Positions 57,926 through 64,000 of a stretch of 64,000 nt of DNA are shown here, piece after piece. Source of the DNA: Cornus controversa. Taxonomy: Eukaryota; Streptophyta; Magnoliopsida; Cornales; Cornaceae. The stretch is taken from assembly GCA_026545225.1 (NCBI GenBank), contig CM048847.1:8116501-8180500 (forward strand). Reading direction: 5' to 3'. Every line of letters starts with the position of its first letter. The first letter of the stretch is position 1. Both the position numbers and the translations under genes were made by a program. The notes under the pieces are model-generated. The model had not been told where the DNA came from. It ran no database searches and saw only the letters and a list, made by a program, of their open reading frames with translations.

Positions 57926-60557
57926 AATAAATGAAGAAGTAATAATGCAAAACAATATATTAATTTCACTTGAAAAATAAAGGTATAACAACAATCACAG
58001 AGTAAAAGAGAACTTGCGTAGGTTTGTAGAAAAACGATGAACACGTTGGATAAAATAGGAATATAAAATAAATATGCACCCCTTTCACGCGAAAATAATA
58101 TTTTCACAAGTTTCATGCGGGAAAAGTTTTGGAGAAAAATAGTACGTTGCGAGAATCGAAATCACATTTCCGTTTCGCTTTATCCAAACTCCCAAAAAAA
58201 TTCAAAAATTTCTGTTTCCTTTCTTTTTTAACTGATTCCAGCTAACCAAACGGAGCCTAATAGAATTTTAGAGGAAGGTACAATGCACAATGAATGGAGG
58301 AAAAGTACTATAATACCAATATACAAGAATAAAGGAGATTTACAAAATTGTAGCGATTATCAAGGAATTAAATTATGAGCTATACTATGAAACTATGTGA
58401 GAGGGTAAGTGAACAAAAACTAAAGAAATAATGTATAGTATGCGAAGGAGATCCACGACATAGGTCATTTGCAACGCCCCACCTCTACCTGACACAATAT
58501 TGTACGGCTTTTGCATAAGCACGCTTAATTGCGGGGTTCTAATGGGTTAACGACCATCACGACTTTTAAACGCGTTGTGTCATAGAAGGATGCGAACATA
58601 CATACAAGTACTTCATCTTCACCTTTCCTAGGTGATGTGGGATCATGACACCCATAGCCTGTCAGTGTGGTAGCTTGCCCAGTGCCTCGCACCCGCTCAC
58701 AGAGTTCGTCACAATCCACCCCTTGGGGCCCAACGTCCCCGTTGGCACAATTTTGGCTAGGCTCTGGCTCTGATACCATTTGTAACGCCACCACCCTACC
58801 CGACATAATATTGTTCGCTTTTGGCTCCCCCGAACCAGAGACTTTCCAAGAGGAGAGGTCACCCTTCCTAGTACTACTCTCGCACAAGCACACTTGACTG
58901 TGGAGTTCTAATGGGTTTATGACCATCACGACTGTTAAACGTGTTGTGTTATAGAAGGGTGCGAACATACATATAAGTACTTCACCTTCACCTTCCCCAG
59001 GCGATGTGGGATCATGACACCTGTAGTCTGCCAGTGTGGTAGCTCGTCCTTAGCCTCGCACCCTCCCACATCACACCGCCCATAGAGGTCATCACATCAT
59101 TAACCTATTAAGGCAATTAGTAGAGGATTGTAGAAACACATGGTTTTTATAGGCTTAGAGAAGGCATATGATAGAGTCCCAAAGAGACAAGATTTGGTGG
59201 GCTTTACGAAGAAAACATGTTCCGATAAGATTTATAGAACTTATTCAGGATATGTACAAGGACACTAAGACTAGAGTTCGTACTATTTGTGAAGAGATGA
59301 ATGGTTTTCTTATAAGAGTAGGATTACACCAAGGTTCGGTGCCAAGTCCATATTTTTTTTACTATAATCTTGGATGAAATAACAAAAGACTTGCAAGGTG
59401 ACCTTCCATGGTGCATGTTATTTGCGGATTACATAGTGCTATGGGATAGCTTTAAGGAAGCCTTAGCAATAAAATTAGAGGCTTGGAGAACGACACTAGA
59501 GTCAAAAGTCTTAAAAATTAGTAGAACTAAAACGGAGTACATGGAATGTAAATTTAGTATTGTTATAAGAAATGATAATATAGCAATAAAAATTCAAGAC
59601 CAAAGCATTACACAAAATTAATTATTTTCGATACATAGGATCAGTTGTATAAAAAGATGGAGAGATTGATGATGATGTAAGTAGTAGAATTGGAATAGGT
59701 TGGACAAAGAGGAGGAACGCTAGTGGGGTTCTATGCGATAAATGAATACCAAATAAGTTAAAAAGGGACAGTATATAGAACAATTATTTGAACAACTATT
59801 TTATATGGAGCAGAATGTTGGGCGTTAAAAAAAGAAACACCAACAACGCATTCATTTGGCAGAAATGCGGATGTTAAGATGTATGGTAGGGATAACTAGG
59901 AGAGACTATCAATAATCGAAGGAGTAGAGAAAAATTAGTTGTGGAGCCTATTAGTGAGAAAATAAGAGTAGACTTAGGTGGTATGGGTACATTCAACGCT
60001 GACCTATATATGCACCCGTGAGGAGAGAGAGATTGATTTGCATAGAAGGTTAGAGACAAAGAGGGCAATCAAAAATAATATGGAGTGAAGTAATAAGAAA
60101 TGATTTAAAAAAATTAAATATTGTAGGAGATATGGCTTATGATAGGAAAGAGTGAAAAAGGAGAATTCATGTGGCTGACCCGGTTGTATGGGATAAAGGA
60201 AAGAATGATGATGATGATTAAAAAATGCAAGCAAAATTTTTTGTTCTTCTTGCACAGGATGATAGAGCTCTTTTGGTTCTTATTGTTGAATATTGGATGG
60301 ATGGCTAGTATATAGTGCCATGAAAATTGTTGGAGCAATTTATTTTTGCAAGGCACCATCATTCTTGACTAGACTTTTAAATTTTCTTGAGCCTTTTATG
60401 GTTTCACGATCCTTATTTTCCCCACAATATGGGGGCATCTTCATTTTCTTGTTTCATTTGTTTGAAAACTATTGTTTTTAATTACAGGTGGAACTTCGTG
60501 ATGTTAACAGTGGAAATAAAACAAATGAAAGGCTTCGTACAGATGAGGCTGTTGAAA
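46690..60557 (+). CDS. Mitochondrial-type translation elongation factor P, exons 1-5 (partial)
   Basis: Elongation factor P binds the ribosome beside the P-site tRNA and relieves stalling at proline runs; a plant nuclear gene encodes an organelle form. Exons are 46690-46914, 47238-47268, 47387-47400, 47501-47551 and 60488-60557, all with GT...AG introns, giving 130 codons. The first roughly 50 residues ([15 protein letters not shown]...) are rich in R, S and lack acidic residues, like a mitochondrial presequence. The KOW-like domain follows: RGVKLRGSD (exon 1), [10 protein letters not shown] (exon 2), KVYQ (exon 3), [17 protein letters not shown] (exon 4), [11 protein letters not shown] and RLRTDEAVE (exon 5). 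The OB domains must lie beyond the right edge. An in-frame ATG at 46662 exists, but MRFL matches the family start better. All exons are open, so the gene looks functional. Confidence 0.88.
47860..49285 (-). repeat. Tat/Athila-like LTR in EF-P intron 4
   Basis: On minus it starts GGCGTAGAATGTTACGCATTC and near its far end has AAGTCCTTGAGGTTCGACAA, a phrase resembling the ends of Tat/Athila LTRs. It is homologous to 24219-25345. No gag or pol adjoins it, so it is a solo or truncated LTR. Classification rests on general resemblance. Confidence 0.45.
49286..49530. other. Intronic sequence, first copy of a duplicated block
   Basis: No frame. From about 49423 the sequence is a diverged copy of about 50311-50410 (TGTTTTTGATATCGAGTTAG versus TGTTTTGATATTGAGTCAG). 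Confidence 0.5.
49531..49750 (-). mobile_element. tRNA-derived SINE
   Basis: On minus it starts CCCCACGGGGATGGCCTAATA, which holds an A-box-like TGGCCTAATATG, then a B-box-like AGTTTGAATCCCC about 50 bases on, and ends in an A-rich tail (GAAAAGTAAAAAAAGAAAA). The boxes deviate from the RNA polymerase III consensus at a few positions, so it is an old copy. A fragment of the same SINE end is at about 50427-50480. Confidence 0.55.
49751..50439. other. Intronic sequence, second copy of the duplicated block
   Basis: From about 50311 onward it matches 49423-49620, including the tail side of the SINE. No gene seen. The frame at 50158-50355 has no recognisable relative. Confidence 0.45.
50440..51671 (+). 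mobile_element. 5'-truncated L1 LINE (copy 1)
   Basis: Only the C-terminal third of ORF2 is present: [21 protein letters not shown] (about 50498-50560), the block ending in [10 protein letters not shown] (about 50775) and the zinc-binding zf-RVT motif [19 protein letters not shown] (about 51208-51264), then [11 protein letters not shown]. Frames shift near 50727, 51019 and 51375. The 3' end reads TTAATGAATTGTTATTTATC and then ten A, a typical LINE tail. Confidence 0.82.
51672..51954. other. Intronic A/T-rich sequence without a gene
   Basis: Nothing recognisable; it lies between two LINE copies. Confidence 0.5.
51955..54575 (+). mobile_element. 5'-truncated L1 LINE (copy 2)
   Basis: It starts within the linker before reverse transcriptase ([18 protein letters not shown], about 51970) and runs through RT ([56 protein letters not shown]) to zf-RVT ([18 protein letters not shown], about 54122-54175) and a 3' end at TTTAATGAAATCTTTC plus T/A tail. 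The catalytic FADD box is degraded to YVGDN (about 52886). There are several frameshifts and a 37-base tandem duplication at 53159-53232. Confidence 0.85.
54645..55386 (-). pseudogene. F-box protein gene, 5'-truncated (At1g67623-like)
   Basis: Three exons on minus join in frame: 55386-55229 (F-box start, [17 protein letters not shown] then [12 protein letters not shown]), 55116-54939 ([19 protein letters not shown] ... [18 protein letters not shown]) and 54860-54645 ([20 protein letters not shown] ... stop TAA). Introns 55228-55117 and 54938-54861 have GT...AG ends. The first splice creates the cysteine expected in the F-box. The later part resembles the Sel1-like repeat region of plant F-box proteins that act as SCF ubiquitin-ligase adaptors. 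No start codon exists: an in-frame TGA is at 55387-55389 and LTR-like sequence begins there. It sits inside an EF-P intron on the opposite strand. It is probably a transposed, cut copy. Confidence 0.65.
55390..56079. repeat. SIRE-like LTR fragment with a 168-base tandem duplication
   Basis: CCAGAAACTAGACTCGATAA and short TTCGATCAGTTGAA-type palindromes are typical of SIRE-like LTRs. Bases 55541-55708 are repeated at 55709-55876 with only a few changes. No coding. The fragment adjoins the F-box remnant on one side and a copia gag on the other. Confidence 0.55.
56080..56526 (-). pseudogene. Ty1/copia gag, truncated
   Basis: Starts at ATG 56524-56526 ([19 protein letters not shown]), 11 bases from the primer-binding site, continues with [20 protein letters not shown] and [10 protein letters not shown], shifts frame, and reads [20 protein letters not shown] and LSDIDVID in the frame 56288-56079. 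These are the blocks of copia gag (UBN2 type). A TAA replaces a glutamine early on. The rest of the element is missing beyond 56080. Confidence 0.72.
56537..56548 (-). other. Primer-binding site of the copia copy
   Basis: The minus strand reads TGGTACCAAAGC, a two-mismatch variant of the initiator tRNA-Met site, 3 bases from the LTR end. Confidence 0.65.
56552..56902 (-). repeat. Ty1/copia LTR (351 bases)
   Basis: Plus-strand termini are TGTTATGACA and GCCACAACA, so TG...CA. It contains ACATGGTTTGGCGTAAAGTC and TACGCCCATGG, common in copia LTRs. It is the 5' LTR of the minus-strand copia fragment and directly abuts RTE sequence at 56903. Confidence 0.7.
57234..58257. mobile_element. Tourist/Harbinger-like non-autonomous element
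   Basis: It is 1024 bases with terminal inverted repeats GGCCCCGTTTGGTTAG and (inverse) CTAACCAAACGGAGCC, flanked by TAA on both sides (57231-57233, 58258-58260). A three-base TAA/TTA duplication is the mark of PIF/Harbinger elements. No transposase frame inside; there is a (TA)n run at 57896-57920. It lies in the RTE reverse transcriptase. Confidence 0.78.
58470..59096 (-). mobile_element. Cassandra-type TRIM with 5S rRNA-derived LTR
   Basis: LTRs are 58470-58713 (244 bases) and 58781-59096 (316 bases), with termini TG(C/T)AACG and GTCACA/ATCACA, flanked by the duplication TCATT (58465-58469, 59097-59101). On minus, a purine-rich tract (GGGCCCCAAGGGGTGGAT, 58714-58731) precedes the 3' LTR and TGGTATCAGAGCC (58766-58778) follows the 5' LTR. 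The internal region is only 67 bases and non-coding. The 5' LTR contains a 5S rRNA-like segment. The long frame at 58525-58968 is not a gene. Confidence 0.9.
58857..58925 (-). ncRNA. 5S rRNA-derived promoter segment in the TRIM LTR
   Basis: On minus, AACTCCACAGTCAAGTGTGC is followed by TTGTGCGAGAGTAGTACTAG and GAAGGGTGACC. This closely follows plant 5S rRNA from AGAACTCC through its internal control region (A box, intermediate element, C box), with a few substitutions. In Cassandra elements this block can recruit RNA polymerase III. It is not a functional 5S gene: the flanks do not match the rest of 5S rRNA. Confidence 0.85.
60223..60487. other. EF-P intron 4 end, no gene
   Basis: No repeat recognised. 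T-rich towards exon 5, as expected before a 3' splice site. Confidence 0.6.
60488..60557 (+). CDS. EF-P exon 5, isolated among transposons
   Basis: After TTACAG the sequence reads [11 protein letters not shown], then [10 protein letters not shown], and ends in phase 1 at GAAA/GTATGC. It completes the KOW-like domain begun in exon 4, whose last codon CAG ends at 47551 in phase 0, so the frames join exactly. The next exon is expected to begin by completing an arginine codon and is not in the window. No open-frame damage is seen. Confidence 0.87.
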
Positions 60558-60689
60558 GTATGCATCTTGACTTATTATCTTTTTGAAAATTATTTGTTTA
60601 ATGGGTCTGTATTGGTTTTGCATCCCCATTTCTTATTTTTTGTTGCAATTACTCTCATATAGTCTATATTGGATGTTGCTTAGGAGATG

Positions 60690-62941
60690 TCCATTGGTTG
60701 CATGATTTCCATTCTCGGGGTTGCTTTGAAAAATGCATGTATGCTTTCTTTATTGCCCTTATCCCTAAGAAGGGGGAGCATCTAACGTTAGGGATTTTTG
60801 TCCTATTAGCTTGGTGGGTTGCATTTACAAGCTAATAACCAAAGTTCTTGCCTTGAGGTTGAGGCTCATTTTGGATGGTATTATCTCGGATTCCAAAATG
60901 CTTTTGTTGGTGGTTGGCAGAATTTGGATTCAGCACTTATTGCCGATGAGTGTGTGGACTCCAGATTGTGTAGTGGTATTCCAGGGCTCCTATACAACCT
61001 TAACATTGAGAAGGCGCACGACTGTGAGTTGGAGCTTCTTTCTTTACTTGTTAGGGAGGATGGGTTTTGGGGAGAAGTAGAGGAGGTGGATTGAGTTTTG
61101 CATATCTTCAGTGAGGTTCGCGGTTCTTGTGAACGGGGTTCCGACTGGTTTCTTCAGTAGCTCGCAAGGTCTAAGGCAGGGGAATCCAATCTCTCCCTTT
61201 CTATTTATTATTATGATGGAGGCGTTTTGTAGACTGTTGAGGAGGGTAATAGATTTGAGATTTATTAGAAGCTTCACAGCGGGTAGAGATCATGCTAGTC
61301 CGTTAGAGATCTCCCACCTGCTGTTTGCAGATGATACTCTTATTTTTTGCAAGGCAGATGAGTCTCAAATGAAATATTTGTGGTGTGTATTGATTTGGTT
61401 TCAGGTAGTTTTTGGACTTAAAATCAAAGTGGGGAAGAGTGATGGTTCCGGTGGGGGGAGTTTGAGGGGATTTCTGCCCTTGTTGACATTCTTGGCTGCT
61501 ATGTAGGTTCCTCCCCCATTTCTTATTTGTGTTTACCTTTGGGATCTCCCTCGAGGAGAGTTGATGGGTGGGACCGGTGGTTGAGAGGTTTGAGAGGAGG
61601 CTTGCAGGGTGGAAGAAGTATATCTCTCAAAGGATGAAAGGGTCACCCTAATGAAAAGCACCCTGTCGAGTCTTCTTACTTTCCGTCTCTTTTTCAGATT
61701 CCTGCTTTTGTTATTAGTAGTTTAGGGTTCAAGGAAACTTTTTGTGGGGTGGTATGGGGGAGGAGTCTAAGTACCATCTTGTTTGCTAGGAGTAGATTTG
61801 CAGGCCAATTCAGGCAGGTGGATTTGGAGTTTGAAGCACTCAAACAAGGCTCTCTTGGGGAAGTGGTTGTGGAGAGGCTTTTGCTCTGGAGGAGGGTCAT
61901 TACTAGTAGATTTGGGGAAGAGAGGGGTGGTTAGTGCTCTTTTGAGGTGAGCATTCTTGGAAGGGTTGGAGTTTGGAAGTTCATTAGAAAGGGGTGGGAT
62001 GAATTATCCAAACTTATCAAGTTCAGGGTTAGGGATGGCAGGGGTATTCGATTTTGGGAGGACATCTAGTGTGGCGATCGCTGGTTGGCTTGTTCCTTTC
62101 CTAGGTGGTTCTGAATTGCTGCGAATAGGCATGCTTTTGTGGCCCATTATTATCTACTTGATAGTGGGAGGACCACTTGGGATATGCGCTTTTTGAGAAA
62201 CTTTCAGGATTGTGAATTGGAAGACGTTGTGGGACTCTTGGAGTTACTGTATCGCCAGGAGGAGTTGGTCGCCTGTGTTGTTGACTCTCGAGTGTAGGTG
62301 CTCTCTTCCCAGGGGAGGTTTGATGTGCGCTCTTTCTATAGAACTCTCTCGGATGCCTTGACACTTTCCTTTCCATGGAAAGTTCTTTGGCGCACAAAGG
62401 CCCCCTCAAGGTGGCTTTTTTTTGGCTTGGACGATAGTTCTGAGGAGGATTCTGACCCTGGATAGTTTGAGGAGGAGACATTATTATCAATTGGTGTTGT
62501 ATGTGCAAGAGGGACGAAGATTCGATCGATCACCTCTTGCTACATTGTTTTGTGGCTAGGGACAGTTGGTGCTTGCTTTTAGCCTTGTTTGGTGTTTAGT
62601 GGGTTATGCCCTGCTCTTTGCTAGGCATTATTGAGGCTTGGAGGGGGTGTATAGTCGGTTCCAAGCCTGTGACTTTTGGAGGGTGGTGCCCTTTTGTGTT
62701 TGGTGGTGCTCGTGGAGGGAACAGAATAGGAGATCCTTCGATGGGGAGGAGACTCCTATTGGGGCCTTGAATTCTCTATCCTTAGTTCTCTTTTTTGTTG
62801 TGTTTTTGGGAGGAATTGTAAATCCTTGGGGGAGATAATAGATTTTTTGGACATATTGAGAGGTTGAGGGCCTATCTAGTCCTTGTTTGTTTTGTGAGAT
62901 GCATTCCCCTTTTTGAACGCTTTCTAATACAAAAAAAAAAG
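60690..62941 (+). mobile_element. 5'-truncated L1 LINE (copy 3) in EF-P intron 5
   Basis: Begins in reverse transcriptase (FIALIPKKG, about 60750), continues with [31 protein letters not shown] and the intact catalytic LLFADDTLIFC (61318-61350), then GLKIKVGKSD, later WWCSWREQNRRSFDGEE (about 62698), and ends in GAACGCTTTCTAATAC plus ten A. Frameshifts are frequent. The 5' boundary near 60675-60690 is approximate. Confidence 0.82.
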
Positions 62942-63189
62942 TTCCACTGGTTGCTTCACATTTCTAGACTTCCACTAGGTCTGATGAGTAGAGCTGAAAT
63001 CTAGTCAAAAGGGAGTGTGAAGTCTTTAGATGTGTAGTGTTGAAACTAAGTTGAAGCATCATCTCCATATTGGGTATATACTAACTACCTAGAGAAAGGA
63101 ACTATTTTTTTTAGAGACAACTCCCTTGAACTACCAATTGTGCAATAAACCCCTCAAACTTCCTAAAAGTCCAGCAAATACCCCCTTTC
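62942..63189. other. Intronic sequence between two LINE copies
   Basis: No gene. AACTCCCTTGAACTACCAATTGTGC near 63118 looks repetitive, but has no partner in the window. Confidence 0.4.
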
Positions 63190-64000
63190 CATCTATTTGA
63201 AGTTAGCGGTGCGAAAATCGGGTGGTCATGTTGTGTGTGAGATGAAGCTGGCTTCGGTCTCAGACAGGGTGATGAGGAACTTGTGGGGTGGCAGATTTGT
63301 GGATTGGGAGGTGTTGGATGCTACAGTTTCATTGGGGCATATTTTAATGATGTGGGACAGGAGATGTGTGTCTAAGGTGGATGCTTGGATAAGGAGATTC
63401 TCTGTTTTCTTGTGTTATCCATGGAGGATGATGGATTCCGCTGGGTCTTTTCTAGCATTTATGGGCTCGTGGAGGATGTGGAGAGGCATCTGCTTTGGGA
63501 GGAGCTCAGATCGGTTTGGAGGAGATGGCTTTTTCCGTGGTGTATCGGTGGGGACTTTAATGTGGTTCGATCCCAGATGGAGAGATCTACGAGGGGGAGA
63601 TGGATCTCCACTATGAAGGAGTTTTCGGGGTTCATCGATGATCACCAGTTGGTTGATTTATCTCTGGAGGGTGCTTCTTTCACTTAGTCTAGTGGTAGAC
63701 AGTCTCTTACTCTCTCTGCTAGACAGATTCCTATTGTCTGGAGATTGGGAGGAGAAATTCTTAGACGTGGTTTAGGCGGCGTTGGCTAGACGTACATCGG
63801 ATCACATGCCTTTGGTTTTGGATTGTGGTGGCATGTGGAAGAGGAGTTCCCCTTTTAGATTCGAGTACATGTGGCTTCTAGCCGAGGGCTTTAAGGAGAG
63901 TGCGGGCTTGGTGGGAGGGGTATCCTGAGTGGGACTCTCTGAGCTTCATTCTTGCAAGCAAGATTCTTTCTTTGAAGTAAGACATCAAAAGGTGGAATAA
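63190..64000 (+). mobile_element. L1 LINE (copy 4), endonuclease part, runs off the right edge
   Basis: Frame pieces match the apurinic-type endonuclease of plant L1 ORF2: FVDWEVLDATVS and ILMMWDRRC (about 63296-63370), then LWEELRSVWRRW, CIGGDFNVVRS (about 63541-63572), FIDDHQLVDLSLEGASFT (about 63631-63685), and TSDHMPLVLDCG and SPFRFEYMWLL (about 63795-63880). Two frameshifts are visible (around 63400 and 63700). The catalytic GGDFN and SDH boxes are intact. The reverse transcriptase should lie to the right. Confidence 0.8.

Larger units (their letters stand above)
56903..60222 (+). mobile_element. RTE-type LINE with two nested insertions
   Basis: Plus-strand reverse transcriptase pieces: EVESTLR and [15 protein letters not shown] (about 57150-57225), then [15 protein letters not shown] (about 58300-58345), YDRVPK-like text and [20 protein letters not shown] (about 59185-59245), [14 protein letters not shown], and [11 protein letters not shown] (about 59412), where the second catalytic aspartate of FADD is replaced by tyrosine. 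The 3' end is GGATAAAGGAAAG followed by (ATG)n near 60207-60220, the usual RTE tail. A Tourist-like element (57234-58257) and a Cassandra-type TRIM (58470-59096) interrupt it. Many stops; dead. Confidence 0.83.

Noticed and set aside
58857..58925. Functional 5S rRNA gene
   Set aside because: Only the middle of 5S rRNA is present, with substitutions, inside a TRIM LTR with PBS and target duplications.
58525..58968. 147-codon open frame on minus
   Set aside because: It crosses LTR, PPT, PBS and LTR of the Cassandra-type TRIM; repeated phrases in the translation come from the two LTRs.
60675..62960. Target duplication GTTGCTT around L1 copy 3
   Set aside because: Only about seven bases match, and the 5' boundary is uncertain, so it could be chance.

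Overview
This is a repeat-dominated piece of nuclear DNA from a flowering plant, most likely a eudicot; the species cannot be named from the sequence. The evidence is the element set (chromovirus-type Ty3/gypsy elements primed by initiator tRNA-Met, a SIRE-like and another Ty1/copia LTR, a 5S-bearing Cassandra-type TRIM, plant L1 and RTE LINEs, PIF/Harbinger and MITE copies) and one spliced, organelle-type nuclear gene. There are no bacterial or viral operons.

Positions 1-41,184 are almost entirely Ty3/gypsy debris. The key structure is a nested pair. Element A (8,514-18,877, minus strand) has 2.7 kb LTRs, a PBS, a PPT, gag-pol and a 5-bp target duplication (CCCTT). It sits inside the 3' LTR of older element B (5,401-24,218), which itself interrupts a pol fragment at 3,786-5,400. 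A solo copy of the B LTR (29,881-33,779, duplication GTGAT) is an uninterrupted reference for the split LTR. Another solo LTR (26,446-29,510, duplication TAATG) splits the reverse transcriptase of a plus-strand element. A truncated relative of A (LTR plus gag-protease, 34,107-38,822) and several LTR stubs follow. All gag-pol genes seen carry stops and frameshifts.

Positions 41,185-46,600 hold a decayed minus-strand PIF/Harbinger transposase split by a SIRE-like solo LTR, then a MITE lying just upstream of a gene.

From 46,690 to beyond the right edge runs the only clear host gene: a mitochondrial-type translation elongation factor P. Exons 1-4 are within 46,690-47,551 and exon 5 is at 60,488-60,557. 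Intron 4 is therefore about 12.9 kb. It is filled with a Tat/Athila-like LTR, a SINE, two L1 LINE copies, a broken F-box gene on the opposite strand, copia pieces, and an RTE LINE that carries a Tourist-like element and a Cassandra TRIM. The next intron also holds L1 copies, and the last exons lie outside the window.

The most unusual signal not explained by the gene annotation is that several unrelated LTR families carry tandem arrays of short hairpin-forming units or short palindromes. Their sequences differ but their architecture is alike.
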